Positions 46,290 to 55,937 of a DNA stretch of 64,000 bases are shown here, one piece after another. This stretch comes from Paenibacillus cymbidii. GTDB lineage: Bacteria; Bacillota; Bacilli; Paenibacillales; NBRC-103111. Both the position numbers and the translations under genes were made by a program. The DNA lies in NCBI RefSeq assembly GCF_004764705.1, contig NZ_SHLX01000028.1, positions 57,844 to 121,843 on the forward strand, written 5' to 3'. The notes below the pieces were generated by a model. It was not told the DNA's origin. It did no database searches and saw nothing but the letters and a program-made list of their open reading frames with translations. Position 1 is the stretch's first letter; each line of letters opens with the position of its first letter.

Positions 46290-47983
46290 CGCTGATCCGC
46301 CGCTCTTTCGAAATATTGTTTGACCACCTTGGCCGCAAGCTTGGGACGCCTGTACCGGTCTACGATGCCCTTGTTGTTCCTGGAGCACGCCCTGTTGATG
46401 GCCCAGCCGTCTTCCTGGCTAATTCGACAGTCGCAATACTGCCAAATGATCACGCCGCTAACATCCGGTTTTCCCATAAAAGTATCCAGTACTGCTCCTA
46501 TAATATCAGCCTGTTTTTCCTCAGAGCCTTTGGAGAGGCCTTCATCTCTGTAGCCGTATATGCCGTCTCCGCCGAATTCGCTGACTATGAAAGGTTTGTT
46601 CGCTCCCCCATGCGCGTTCTTATAATTCACCAGCTTGTGATAATCGTCGATCGGCGGCGTATCCCAATACCAGCCCGGATAAGTGTTGTAGGAAACGATG
46701 TCAACCAAGTCGAGGCATAAATCCTTCACCCACTTGTTGGACGCGAAGGTCAACGGCCTGCTTGTATCCATAGCCCGGATTTGCTCGAACTGACGTTTAT
46801 ATATCCGTCTTCCTTCTTCCGTTTCGCTGGCGCATTCATTCAAAATACCCCAGATAACGATGGAAGGGTGGTTATAGTGGGACTGCACCATTTCCCGGTT
46901 GCAATCCTCGCATTGCTTCTCGAAGTTCGGATTTTGCATCTTTTTCAGATCGAGACCGCGGGCATGATTTTCTTCCCATACGTAAATGCCCCTCTCGTCG
47001 CAGAGATCGAGGAAGCGCTCGTCATTGGGATAATGGCTCGTTCGGACCGTATTGGCGCCCATATGCTGCATAATATCCATATCCTGAACCATTAGTTGAA
47101 GCGGAAAGGAGGCTCCGACAGATGGATGATCCTCATGCCGGTTGAATCCTTTCAAAAATATCTCTTTTCCATTGACCAGAATGGTTTCGTTTTGTACCGT
47201 TATCGTTCTGAAACCGACTCTATCGATATAATCGTCCAATGGGAAGCGGCTATTCTCGTCAAAAAGCTGAATGTCCAGCAGGTACAGATTCGGTTCGTCC
47301 CCGGACCAGGATTTGACTTCAGGGAAAGCAACCGTTTTGGAAAGCTCCGATTGGTGTGTTGCCGAAATCTCACAGGTTCCCATGTCAAATGTTCGATCGC
47401 CTATGCGGCCTTGCAGCGCAAGCTTTCTACTTTGTTGTGAAATATTTTCAATAAACACTTTTATGTCGGCGGCCCAGCAATCCTCTTGCCTAAATGGGGT
47501 AAACTCTATCCGTTCAATAAAAACGCCGTTTACCTTTTGCATAACGACAGGACGGATCATGCCCCCATAAGTATAATAATCATTGGGGATATGCAAGGCC
47601 GAAGCATCCGAGAAGGAATTGTCCACCAATACGGTCAATTCATGCTCTCCCGGCTCCACATCCGCTATCACGGTACTAAATGGGGTGTACGCATTGTAAT
47701 GATGGGCTATTTTTTGATGATCAAAATAAACGTTAGCGGTATGGCTGACACCTTTAAACTCAAAACGCAATGAAGTTTTTTGCATCAGGGCGATCGTTCT
47801 CCTGTACACGCCTTTTCCCCTGTATGTCAGCAGTTCGGGGTGCAGCTCCCAGCAACCCGGGACCGGCATTCGGTACATATAGGATTCAGGACTGATTTCA
47901 TCGTCCTTTACAGGCGTGAAATCCCAGAGCCCTCCTAATTCCAGTTCTTCTCTCACTTTGTGGGTTTCAAACAATCTTATCAT
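46286..47983 (-). CDS. Glycoside hydrolase family 2, beta-glucuronidase-like
   Basis: Enzyme of 565 residues: sugar-binding jelly roll (about 1-170), immunoglobulin-like domain (about 175-260), TIM barrel (about 265-565). Acid/base glutamate in GILNECAS, nucleophile glutamate in VSEFGGDG. Near the C-terminus, CSRNNKGIVDRYRRPK carries an N-x-K motif, which in beta-glucuronidases contacts the carboxylate of glucuronic acid. No signal peptide. First of a coupled pair with GH95. Fits degradation of glucuronate-containing fragments released by the PL8 lyases. Beta-galactosidase is the main alternative, made less likely by N-x-K. Confidence 0.88.
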   Translation of the reverse strand: MIRLFETHKVREELELGGLWDFTPVKDDEISPESYMYRMPVPGCWELHPELLTYRGKGVYRRTIALMQKTSLRFEFKGVSHTANVYFDHQKIAHHYNAYTPFSTVIADVEPGEHELTVLVDNSFSDASALHIPNDYYTYGGMIRPVVMQKVNGVFIERIEFTPFRQEDCWAADIKVFIENISQQSRKLALQGRIGDRTFDMGTCEISATHQSELSKTVAFPEVKSWSGDEPNLYLLDIQLFDENSRFPLDDYIDRVGFRTITVQNETILVNGKEIFLKGFNRHEDHPSVGASFPLQLMVQDMDIMQHMGANTVRTSHYPNDERFLDLCDERGIYVWEENHARGLDLKKMQNPNFEKQCEDCNREMVQSHYNHPSIVIWGILNECASETEEGRRIYKRQFEQIRAMDTSRPLTFASNKWVKDLCLDLVDIVSYNTYPGWYWDTPPIDDYHKLVNYKNAHGGANKPFIVSEFGGDGIYGYRDEGLSKGSEEKQADIIGAVLDTFMGKPDVSGVIIWQYCDCRISQEDGWAINRACSRNNKGIVDRYRRPKLAAKVVKQYFERAADQR

Positions 47984-47997
47984 GGGGTCCTCCCTAT

Positions 47998-48357
47998 TCA
48001 GTGATGCTCCACAACGAAATCGCGTTCGCCGCTGGAATACGTCATCATCAAATCAGCATCCTCATCGCCGATGTTTAGGGCATGATGAAAAACTCCTGCG
48101 GGGATGTGAAGGGTATCACCCTCATTCAGAACGAAGCTGGCATCGCCGACTGAATGCTCCAGCTTCCCCTTCCATACATAGAGAATTTCATCGCAATTCG
48201 TATGGCAATGACGTTCGTTACGTCTGCCTGGCTTAAGAATCGTCCTGCCGAGTGTGAGGCTGTTACAGCCGATCAACGCTTTGTCCGCAAACCAAAACAG
48301 TGTTCCCCATTCAAATTGCTGAATTCTCGCCTCGCCGGATCTCAACACATTGCTCAA
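47998..48357 (-). CDS. Small cupin-domain protein
   Basis: Single-domain cupin of 119 residues. Metal-binding motif 1 reads RHCHTNCDEILYVWKGKLEH and motif 2 IPAGVFHHALNIGDED, with the His/His/Glu/His ligands in place. Start is a TTG at 48357, six bases from GGGGGG, which gives a 47-base overlap with the end of the dehydrogenase gene. Lies 14 bases before the GH2 gene. Cupins of this size often isomerise or epimerise sugars, or sense them; no direct evidence here. Confidence 0.8.
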   Translation of the reverse strand: MSNVLRSGEARIQQFEWGTLFWFADKALIGCNSLTLGRTILKPGRRNERHCHTNCDEILYVWKGKLEHSVGDASFVLNEGDTLHIPAGVFHHALNIGDEDADLMMTYSSGERDFVVEHH

Positions 48358-49405
48358 CGCGCTCCCCCCCTTCACCGTCCTGCCGTTCAAAATTTAAAAT
48401 GATTTTGTTGATCTCGTTCGGCTTCGTTTTGGCGAGATGGAACGCCGCGGCGATCTCGTCGAACGGCATCGTTGTCGAAATGAATCGACGGGCCAGCGTT
48501 TCGTGCTTATGGAGGAAGTCGATAATAAACGGAAACTGGTTGACGCTGTTACGGCTCCCGAATATTTCAATTTCCTTCCTGGTGTACAAAATTCCGGGCA
48601 TACTGACATCATCCTTCGTCAGCCCGACAATGACGATTCGCCCTCCGGGGCTGACCATATGGATCGTTTGCTCCATCGTGCGCTTCAAGCCTGCCACCTC
48701 GATGACGATATTGGAATATTCGCCGCCGGTCCACTCGCCGATTCGGGCGACAGGATCGCTGTGCATCGGATTGATGATTTCGTCCGCGCCGAACGCTCTG
48801 GCCGTTTCCAGCCTTTCCTCCACGACGTCAACCGCGCATACCTGGACTTGGTACAACTGCTTGAGCAGGATCAGGATCGTCAACCCGATCGGGCCGATTC
48901 CCAGAATCGTAATCGTATGCCCGTTTTGGATATTCGCCCGGCTGATCGCCTGCGCCCCGATCGTAAAGGGCTCGCACAAGGCGCCGAGCTCGAAATCCAT
49001 GCCATCCGGTAGCGGATGAACACAGGCTTCCGGCACGACAACATATTCCGCGAATCCGCCTTGACGGCCGAAGGCGCCGATGAACTGCATATCGGGACAG
49101 CAGTTGGATTTGCCGGAACGACAGGCAAAACAGCTTCCGCACGGGATGGAAGGCTCAATGGCGACCCTGTCGCCCGGCTTCACCTTCGAGACGGACGATC
49201 CGACTTGCTCGACCGAACCTGCCAGCTCATGACCGTATACATTCGGATATAGCGCATAAGGATGCGATCCGTCGTAGAAATGCAAGTCGCTCCCGCAAAT
49301 TCCCGCAGCCCGCATGGACAATAACACCTCGTTCGAACCTGGCTGCGGGATCGGCATGTCTTGCAGAACGATATCAAACGGTTTGCTCAAAACCGCGGCT
49401 TTCAT
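48311..49405 (-). CDS. Zinc-dependent alcohol/polyol dehydrogenase
   Basis: Medium-chain dehydrogenase of 364 residues. Catalytic zinc ligands: cysteine in AGICGSDLH and histidine-glutamate in GHELAG; structural zinc cysteines in CGSCFACRSGKSNCC. NAD site GIGPIGLTI near 175. Resembles sorbitol, threonine or L-galactonate dehydrogenases. The last 20 residues after IILNFE are unusual and overlap the cupin gene; the stop at 48311 is nonetheless the first in frame. ATG at 49405 behind GGAGG. Likely oxidises a sugar acid or polyol from the glycan. Confidence 0.9.
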   Translation of the reverse strand: MKAAVLSKPFDIVLQDMPIPQPGSNEVLLSMRAAGICGSDLHFYDGSHPYALYPNVYGHELAGSVEQVGSSVSKVKPGDRVAIEPSIPCGSCFACRSGKSNCCPDMQFIGAFGRQGGFAEYVVVPEACVHPLPDGMDFELGALCEPFTIGAQAISRANIQNGHTITILGIGPIGLTILILLKQLYQVQVCAVDVVEERLETARAFGADEIINPMHSDPVARIGEWTGGEYSNIVIEVAGLKRTMEQTIHMVSPGGRIVIVGLTKDDVSMPGILYTRKEIEIFGSRNSVNQFPFIIDFLHKHETLARRFISTTMPFDEIAAAFHLAKTKPNEINKIILNFERQDGEGGERVEQCVEIRRGENSAI

Positions 49406-49438
49406 GGCAACGCCTCCTAATAGTGCTCTCGCGCCGCC

Positions 49439-50482
49439 TTAGTACAAGGCGACGGCCTGATGGGTTTCCATACTTTGATAAGTGGCGAACGTCAGCCGCA
49501 ACGTACGCAAATTGTCCTCGCCGTCCGTTTGAAAAGGGGCACCCGACTCCAGGCAATCGATAAAGTGCGACTGCAGCCGAAAGTGACTCTCCTCATGGTC
49601 GAGCACAGTCCGTTCAGCGACAACCGTCTCCTGTCCGTTATGATCCACAAGGACGATTTTGCCTTGAGTTCCATACATTTTGAGCGTCGCCTTGTCTCCA
49701 TCAATGATAAAATGCTCAACAAAGTGGGCGTCCACCTCATCCTCGACAATCGGACCTGTCATCTCCCGGCTCGTTACCCAGCATGTATCCATCAGTCCGT
49801 AAAAATGTTCGTATCCGAGCGTAACGACGCCGGAATCCTCCCCCTTGACGTTGCGGCTGAACGATCGCGCCTCGGCATACAATCGTAGCGGATCGCCAAA
49901 TAGAAACCGCCAAGTATCGTACCAGTGGACGCCCATCTCGTAAAACATAAACTTCGGCATATCGACCAAAAAGGGTTGGGGGAGTTTAGCCCCCGGGACC
50001 ATCCGCTCGGTGAAATAATCCGAGTGAATAAATCGTGCGACCCGAATTTCGCCAAGCACGCCAGATTCAAGCACCCTCTTAATCGTCTGTGCCGGTTGCA
50101 GCCAACGCCAGTTCTCCGTCACCATCAAGCGGATGCCGACCTTTTTGGCTATCGCCACAATTTCGGCCGCTTCCTCATACGTTGGGGCGAACGGCTTTTG
50201 ACACATAACGTGTTTCCCGTAACGGGCTGCGAGTTGAACGAGAGGAAGATGTGTTTCCGGCGGTGTGACGATATCGATGAAATCAATATCCGCCATCTCC
50301 AGCATTTCTTCCGCAGACTCATATAATCGGTCATGCGAAACACCGTACTCCTCCGCTTTGCTTGTGAGCTTTTCTCTACTTCGATCGCATAAAGACGCAA
50401 TTTCGACACTCGGAATGCGGCTCCACGCCTTCATATGTTTTTCTGACCAGAATCCCGTTCCAATCAATCCTACCTTAAACAA
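49439..50482 (-). CDS. Gfo/Idh/MocA family dehydrogenase, third copy
   Basis: Sugar dehydrogenase of 347 residues. NAD(P) motif LIGTGFWSEKH near the N-terminus and catalytic CQKPFAP with lysine near 96. MGVHWYDTWRFLFG holds the usual active-site histidine-aspartate. The start is a TTG at 50482 about eight bases from AAAGGAGG; the longer frame to 50542 overlaps the upstream gene. It directly follows the lactonase-like gene, so it may make the lactone which that enzyme opens, as D-apiose dehydrogenase of this family does. Substrate inferred only from context. Confidence 0.88.
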   Translation of the reverse strand: MFKVGLIGTGFWSEKHMKAWSRIPSVEIASLCDRSREKLTSKAEEYGVSHDRLYESAEEMLEMADIDFIDIVTPPETHLPLVQLAARYGKHVMCQKPFAPTYEEAAEIVAIAKKVGIRLMVTENWRWLQPAQTIKRVLESGVLGEIRVARFIHSDYFTERMVPGAKLPQPFLVDMPKFMFYEMGVHWYDTWRFLFGDPLRLYAEARSFSRNVKGEDSGVVTLGYEHFYGLMDTCWVTSREMTGPIVEDEVDAHFVEHFIIDGDKATLKMYGTQGKIVLVDHNGQETVVAERTVLDHEESHFRLQSHFIDCLESGAPFQTDGEDNLRTLRLTFATYQSMETHQAVALY

Positions 50483-50495
50483 TGAAACCCCTCCT

Positions 50496-52445
50496 TTATT
50501 TCTGCACATCCTTGATTGAGGCATCGATACACGCGACGGCAAAAGGAAGCAGCTTCAGGATTATTCCGCTCCCCTCCCCCTCCACATGCAAGCTTGCTTC
50601 GTTCCGATTGAGAATCCGCACAGCACCCGCCGCATCGATGTTCTCTTCGTTCAGCTCCCACAGTAAATAGGGTTGTGCATTGCCGAGGATTACCCGGATC
50701 TCGCGTGTCTCATTCGTTAAATTAGCCGCAAGCACGCGTCTGTTCATTCCGCTGCCCATAGCCAGAAAAGCGGTATGTAGCGGATCCCAACCTGTTACAG
50801 ATAATATCTCGATGAGGCTTCCGGTTGCGAAAGAAGAAATTTTCTCCAAAATGTGATATAGAGGATACACGTGTCTGCCGTCTTGTTCCATGATGCCGAG
50901 CGGTCCGGAAATCTGATAATAGCTGGCGTAATCGGTTTCTGCGGTCGTCAATTGGGTCAAGCTTCCGAGCGTCCAGCCCGCGCCGAAAAGCGAATATTGC
51001 CTCGCATCGACTTGGTGGTCCGAGTTCTCCAGGCGCCGTTTGTCCGCTTCGTTCGTCGCGTAGGGATTCAGTCGCTGCTTCCACAGGACCGGTCCGACGC
51101 TGAGCGGCTTTCCTGCTGTCAATTGTCTTGCACTTTCCACGGTCGCCCGCTGCGCGGTCAATGTCTCCGTGATGGAAGCCAGGTCAAAGGTGTGCACTTG
51201 CGGACTTATCGTATAGGCCGCCACATCCATACAATCCAGCGGGAGCTCCATTCGATTGAACTCGGCAAAATTCACCCTCGTCCCGCCCCCAATCGCGAAT
51301 CGGAGCTGCGCCGCATCCCTTGCGCGCGCCACCGCCTGCAGCAATTCGCGTGTCGACTCGTAGCTCGTAGCAGGGAATACCAGTACCCGGACGATCGGAA
51401 TTTCAGCTTTTACGATCTCGTCTACAAATGACCGAATCTCCCATCCGCCCTCATCCGCAAGCAATTCGATTTCCAGCCCCATCCCAAGACGTTTCGCTGC
51501 CAGGTTAATTTCCACAAGGACGTCCCGCCAATCCGGACTGGTTAAGGATACGATGGCACGCAAGTAGGAGAGCCGCAGCGCATCCAATCGTCCCCAAACC
51601 TGATCCGGAGTTGCCAAGAATCGAAATGGGTGCGGCAGCGTCGTTCCCAATTGAGGCAATCGTCCGCTTTCAAGAGAGCCGACTGTAACAGCCGGTTGGC
51701 TGAAGTCAGGCTCCGCAGCCCCCTGCTCGACAGCCTGCGCCTGACTCCGCTGCGTCAATCGCAGCTCTATCGCCTGTTCGACGATCTGGCCTGCGCACAT
51801 TTCTACAGGGTACGGGATGCGCAGCGGTGTGCAAAAAGTTTTAAAGGAAGCGTCCGTCCAGTTGCGCTGATCCTCCATCTCGAACAGTTCTCCCTCGAAC
51901 TTGATCTCGGTCTGCGAGCCATTAGGCAGCGTAAGGCGCATCGCCTTCATATCGGAAAAAGGATTGTTTGGGGAAATGAAGCAAGGAAATTTGCCTTCGA
52001 TGATCCCCGACTCCGTCTCGACTTCCAACGGAAGCCCGGCTTGACCTGCCGGATGAAGAACGCAGAAACCGATGCGATTGTACCAAAACGAATGTTCTGC
52101 CCTGCCGTTCATCCCAAATCGGATGGAGCTGTCCGGATTGCCAACGATGCCGCCTTTCCAGACGAATTCGATTTCGTCCATCCGGTGTTCGGCTGTAAAG
52201 TTGATCTCGAACCCGTCCCCCTTGTCCTCGATATGAATGTCTGACAGCTTAGGGACGATCGTCGACCAATTGCGATCGCGCACGGCAACGTAAATGCTAC
52301 GGATCAGCTCATACTCACCTGCTTGGATATACCGCAAGGCACCGTTCTCGAGACACAAGGTTAACCGTCCGGCGCGAAGCGTGACCCGTTCGGGCAATGG
52401 CTCATCGTAACCGTAACGAATCCGGCTCACGCTCGTATCCGACAT
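50496..52445 (-). CDS. Apionate-lactonase-like protein
   Basis: Cytoplasmic protein of 649 residues. N-terminal beta domain (LRAGRLTLCLENGALRYI, AVRDRNWSTIVPKLSDI, RNWTDASFKTFCTPLRIPYP), a TIM-barrel middle (about 285-480) and a C-terminal beta domain. The pattern agrees with what I know of D-apionate lactonase (ApnL) proteins, which open a sugar lactone to the acid. No signal peptide. ATG at 52445, two bases after the stop of the metallo-hydrolase; its AAGGAG site lies inside that gene. It is followed by a Gfo/Idh/MocA dehydrogenase. A glycosidase of clan A is the alternative. Moderate confidence. Confidence 0.55.
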   Translation of the reverse strand: MSDTSVSRIRYGYDEPLPERVTLRAGRLTLCLENGALRYIQAGEYELIRSIYVAVRDRNWSTIVPKLSDIHIEDKGDGFEINFTAEHRMDEIEFVWKGGIVGNPDSSIRFGMNGRAEHSFWYNRIGFCVLHPAGQAGLPLEVETESGIIEGKFPCFISPNNPFSDMKAMRLTLPNGSQTEIKFEGELFEMEDQRNWTDASFKTFCTPLRIPYPVEMCAGQIVEQAIELRLTQRSQAQAVEQGAAEPDFSQPAVTVGSLESGRLPQLGTTLPHPFRFLATPDQVWGRLDALRLSYLRAIVSLTSPDWRDVLVEINLAAKRLGMGLEIELLADEGGWEIRSFVDEIVKAEIPIVRVLVFPATSYESTRELLQAVARARDAAQLRFAIGGGTRVNFAEFNRMELPLDCMDVAAYTISPQVHTFDLASITETLTAQRATVESARQLTAGKPLSVGPVLWKQRLNPYATNEADKRRLENSDHQVDARQYSLFGAGWTLGSLTQLTTAETDYASYYQISGPLGIMEQDGRHVYPLYHILEKISSFATGSLIEILSVTGWDPLHTAFLAMGSGMNRRVLAANLTNETREIRVILGNAQPYLLWELNEENIDAAGAVRILNRNEASLHVEGEGSGIILKLLPFAVACIDASIKDVQK

Positions 52446-52447
52446 GT

Positions 52448-53242
52448 TCACAGCTCCTTTCGATATCCGCCGCCTTCGAGGATTAGCGTCTCGCCAACCT
52501 CCAGATACAGTGCTTCCCGCTGGCCGGTTGTATCAAGCTCTCGTACACAGGATACAAAATCTTCTACTTCCTGTTTCTCGATGTCATTCATCAGATCCAG
52601 ATAATGCGATGCTACGGCCCACTTCAACCGAAGAAACTCGGAAGCTAGCGCCGCCTCTCGAGGCGACATTTCCCCGGTCAAGAGCCGGCCTGCGAAGTTC
52701 GCCTTGGCGAGCAGCGCTTGCGAATTGGAGCAGCCCATCAATCCGACTGTCGGACCATACAACTCGCCGATCAGCTTCATATCGCCGAATATTGCGGTGT
52801 CCCCGACATGATAAATGCGTATGCCAGGTTCGGTCTCCAAGATGAATCCCATCGGAACACCCGATATGTACCGCCCGTCTTTCAACTGCGTATGGGACCA
52901 ATGATGACTCTCGACCGGCCGTACAACAACACCGCCGACTTCCACCACAATTCCCCATACGGTCGGGTGAATTTGCTCGGGCGGAATGCCATATTCCAGC
53001 AGCATCGCACGAACATCATTGCCGCATACGATTGGTGCGCCTGTGCGTCTGGCTATCGCAGGAGCGTCGCCGAGATGATCATACGCTGCGTGAGTGACGA
53101 GGATAACGTCGGGCTTCTCCAGTTCCTCATGATGTATTGGCGCGTTTGGGCTGCCTGTCAGGAAAGGATCGATCACAATGCGCCTGTCTGGCCCGATAAT
53201 TTCATAACCAGCCATTCCGAGAAAACGGATTCGCGTTGTCAT
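52448..53242 (-). CDS. Metallo-beta-lactamase-fold hydrolase (UlaG-like)
   Basis: Metal-dependent hydrolase of 264 residues. Metal site HAAYDHLGD (H-x-x-x-D-H) near residue 52, further histidines in VESHHWSH, aspartate in HVGDTAIFGDM and histidine in VASHYLDL. UlaG, a member of this group, opens L-ascorbate 6-phosphate lactone, so a lactonase role fits the pathway. The ATG overlaps the PanE-like stop (ATGA). Cytoplasmic. Confidence 0.85.
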   Translation of the reverse strand: MTTRIRFLGMAGYEIIGPDRRIVIDPFLTGSPNAPIHHEELEKPDVILVTHAAYDHLGDAPAIARRTGAPIVCGNDVRAMLLEYGIPPEQIHPTVWGIVVEVGGVVVRPVESHHWSHTQLKDGRYISGVPMGFILETEPGIRIYHVGDTAIFGDMKLIGELYGPTVGLMGCSNSQALLAKANFAGRLLTGEMSPREAALASEFLRLKWAVASHYLDLMNDIEKQEVEDFVSCVRELDTTGQREALYLEVGETLILEGGGYRKEL

Positions 53243-54165
53243 TGATGCCAACTCCTCTCCAACCCTGCGATTAAGGCAATCATCGCCTTGTTCAGAGGTA
53301 CCGGTACGCCCAACTTTTCCGCGGCGCGGACGACAGCCCCATTGACTACCTCGATTTCGGTTTTCCTCTTCGCTTCGGCGTCCTGGAGCATTGATGCCCT
53401 TCCTTTGCCCGCATTTCGCAAGATCGTGTGAATTTGCAGGATACGGTCCTCCAACTCGATCTCATAACCGAGCAACCTGGCTACTGAAACAGCCTCCTTG
53501 GCAAGCTCATCGACCAAGTCGAGTGTCGGACCAGACTCGCCAAGTGCGCCGGCGCATAATCCAGTCAGCGCGGAAGTCGGCAGAGCAGCTGAATTCAGAA
53601 TCAGCTTCTTCCATATCTCGGTTTTGACAAGCGGAGTCACGGTCGTTTCTAGCCCGCATTCGTTCAGTACTTGTCCCATTCGCTCCGCCGGCACGATAGC
53701 GGTTCCATCCACATAAGGACCGATAAAAGTCGCTCCCATCCCGGTATGCGCCACTTTGCCCAACGCCAGCACAGTTGCGCTGTGATAAGTCACGCCGACG
53801 ACGATCTGCTCCGCCGAATACGTCTCCGCGAGCACGTCCGCGTTGCCCCAGCCATTCTGCAGGCTGACGATCGTTGTGTTGGGACCGACCAGCGGTATCG
53901 CTGAAGTGGCGGCCGCCGCGGTATGCTGAGCTTTCACGAAGAAAATAACGGCATCTTGAACCTCGCAGGAACCTGGTTCAGCCGTTGCCACAATTCTAGA
54001 TGTTTTGATACCGACATTTTTGGTATCAACAACAAGCCCGTGTTCGTTAATATGCTCGACCAGTATCGACGAAACATCGACCAGGATGACGTTGTTCCCG
54101 CTCTGCGCCAATTTGGCCGCAAGCATGCCTCCCATCGCACCTGCTCCTACAATGGCTATCTTCAT
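53239..54165 (-). CDS. PanE/ApbA-family dehydrogenase (ketopantoate-reductase-like)
   Basis: NAD(P)-dependent dehydrogenase of 308 residues. Nucleotide loop IAIVGAGAMGGMLAAKL at the start; catalytic lysine probably in PLVKTEIWKKLILNSA with the N-S/T pair after it. Pantothenate synthesis is one role of the family, but its place between a sugar-acid kinase and a lactonase points to oxidation of a branched or aldonic acid. Start ATG at 54165, one base after the kinase stop; a longer frame to 54399 overlaps the kinase. Confidence 0.85.
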   Translation of the reverse strand: MKIAIVGAGAMGGMLAAKLAQSGNNVILVDVSSILVEHINEHGLVVDTKNVGIKTSRIVATAEPGSCEVQDAVIFFVKAQHTAAAATSAIPLVGPNTTIVSLQNGWGNADVLAETYSAEQIVVGVTYHSATVLALGKVAHTGMGATFIGPYVDGTAIVPAERMGQVLNECGLETTVTPLVKTEIWKKLILNSAALPTSALTGLCAGALGESGPTLDLVDELAKEAVSVARLLGYEIELEDRILQIHTILRNAGKGRASMLQDAEAKRKTEIEVVNGAVVRAAEKLGVPVPLNKAMIALIAGLERSWHQ

Positions 54166-54166
54166 C

Positions 54167-55486
54167 TCAACCACCTCCGGTAAGTTTGCGATCAAATTTG
54201 GAAACGATTCGGAGGAGTGCCGCATCGTCTCCGATATTGCCGGGTACGACACCGTATGGGATGCTCCTTCCGTCCCTTGTACGAATGTCCCATAACGATA
54301 TGCCCGATTCGAGCTGACCACGAACATAAGCCGTATCTGCTCCGAGTCCTTCCGATGCGACTTCCGCCGAAGTAATGCCTCCTTTCGATATGACACCATC
54401 GCATTCCGGAGCTACAAGCGCGACAATGGAAGCAATCGCCTGCATCACCCTGCTGCCGATTGCCAAATCGCTATGTTCTTGCAGCCGAACCCGTTCTGAA
54501 GCGATAATAGAAAACCGATCGAAGCGAAGCTTATCGGCAACCCGTTCAGCCGTTTCCCGAACGACAGCATCTCCTTCCTCTTGTAGCAAACGATGGGTCG
54601 GCACAAGAATCGGTGTTGCGCCTGTTCGTTGCGCCAACAACTCGAGTTGACGGGTGGATGCGGACGTATGCGATCCGCAAACGACGAGCAAACGCCCTGC
54701 TCCGCTCATCTCCGCCCGCTCGAGCGAGAGCGGCTGCAAGCCGCTGCGCACGGCCGCAAAGCTCGCCGCCGAGCGGATAACCAGCTGTTTGCCTGCGGCT
54801 TCCGCCAAGCGCAGCCCTTCGGCAATGCGTTTCAGATCGGCATACGTCTCTGCATCCGGAATCACCACCGTGCCGCTCTTCGCATCAAGGAGTGCTTGGC
54901 ATACCGCACCCGGACCATCAGCACTGCGGATTTGTTCAAGCGGAACAAGCGAAGCGCTCCAGCCTCCTCCGCTAACTTCCGCGACCCAATCAGTCAGTCC
55001 TTCAGAGCCGTATCCAAAAACGGGATCCTGCGCGAATTCCGTCTTCACGACAGGCGTCAGTGTGATGCCAGACAGCAGATAATGCACACCTGCCCGGGTA
55101 ATTCTGCCGCATTCCGGAAAAGCAGGAACGAATAATGCTGCCGTCTCCTCCCCTCCCAACGCTTCCATCTCGGCAAAAATATGACCGCGGAGGGTCGAAT
55201 CGCCGCGCAGCAGGAACCGTATACGTGCTCCCGTTTCACGGGCCGCTTGTTCGGCGTCCGTCTTGATCCGTTGCACAAGCTGAACGGCGGCATCACGCGG
55301 CATGGACCTTGAATTCGTCAAGATATAGACAGCTTGCCAATCCGGCGTAGAGAATTGATGACGAATCGCGACAGCGGTCGGCTTCAAGATAACCGAAACA
55401 CCGGAAACCGTCTGTGTTCCGGTAGGATCGTCATCCAGTATGATTGTCTTTATCGGATATTCGTCGATTGGTTGGGCAATTGTCAT
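54167..55486 (-). CDS. Four-carbon acid sugar kinase family protein (DUF1537)
   Basis: Kinase of 439 residues of the DUF1537/OtnK family. N-terminal substrate domain with LDDDPTGTQTVSG and LLRGDSTLRGH, both hallmark motifs. C-terminal nucleotide domain with VCGSHTSAST, GVISKGGITSAEVA and VVPGNIGDD. Members phosphorylate threonate, erythronate and 3-oxo-isoapionate. Cytoplasmic. Start ATG at 55486 behind GGAGGGA. Together with the PanE-like dehydrogenase, lactonase and Gfo/Idh/MocA enzymes it suggests a pathway sugar to lactone to acid to keto acid to phosphate. Confidence 0.88.
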   Translation of the reverse strand: MTIAQPIDEYPIKTIILDDDPTGTQTVSGVSVILKPTAVAIRHQFSTPDWQAVYILTNSRSMPRDAAVQLVQRIKTDAEQAARETGARIRFLLRGDSTLRGHIFAEMEALGGEETAALFVPAFPECGRITRAGVHYLLSGITLTPVVKTEFAQDPVFGYGSEGLTDWVAEVSGGGWSASLVPLEQIRSADGPGAVCQALLDAKSGTVVIPDAETYADLKRIAEGLRLAEAAGKQLVIRSAASFAAVRSGLQPLSLERAEMSGAGRLLVVCGSHTSASTRQLELLAQRTGATPILVPTHRLLQEEGDAVVRETAERVADKLRFDRFSIIASERVRLQEHSDLAIGSRVMQAIASIVALVAPECDGVISKGGITSAEVASEGLGADTAYVRGQLESGISLWDIRTRDGRSIPYGVVPGNIGDDAALLRIVSKFDRKLTGGG

Positions 55487-55514
55487 ATGGAACTCCCTCC
55501 GACTCCGATGATTG

Positions 55515-55925
55515 TCAACTCGAAGATTCCTGAGCATCGGGTACGGGCTCGAATTCAGTCAATTCCACTACGTATCCATTCGGCTTCCCCTTAAGAAAGC
55601 AAGCTCTGCGGCTGCGTCCTCCAAGGACGACTTTGGTCTGCTGTTCACCATCCAATCGTTCCAGTACGCTCGGAATATGGTTGACGCCGAAGCACAAGTG
55701 ATGCAGGCCCTCTCCTTTCTCTTCAAGATACTGGCGAATCGGAGTCTCGCCGATTGGCTGAACAAGCTGGATCATCGTATTTCCCGCATCGAGATAAGCG
55801 AGCCTGACACCCGCAGACGGTAACAACTCATCGTGAATTAACGTCAGGTTAAGTTGCTCCGTGTAGTAGCGCAACGATTCCTCGATGCTCCACACGGCAA
55901 TGGCAATATGGTCCAACTGTTTCAT
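55515..55925 (-). CDS. VOC/glyoxalase family protein
   Basis: Small metal-dependent protein of 136 residues with the beta-alpha-beta-beta-beta repeat of the vicinal oxygen chelate fold. Metal ligands likely H6 (LDHIAIAVW), E near 50s, H in HHLCFGVNH and E in VELTEFEP. Resembles methylmalonyl-CoA epimerases and glyoxalases. Behind AAGGAG. Between the FAH-family gene and the kinase in one operon. May epimerise an intermediate. Confidence 0.85.
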   Translation of the reverse strand: MKQLDHIAIAVWSIEESLRYYTEQLNLTLIHDELLPSAGVRLAYLDAGNTMIQLVQPIGETPIRQYLEEKGEGLHHLCFGVNHIPSVLERLDGEQQTKVVLGGRSRRACFLKGKPNGYVVELTEFEPVPDAQESSS

Positions 55926-55937
55926 CCGTCGGGCTCC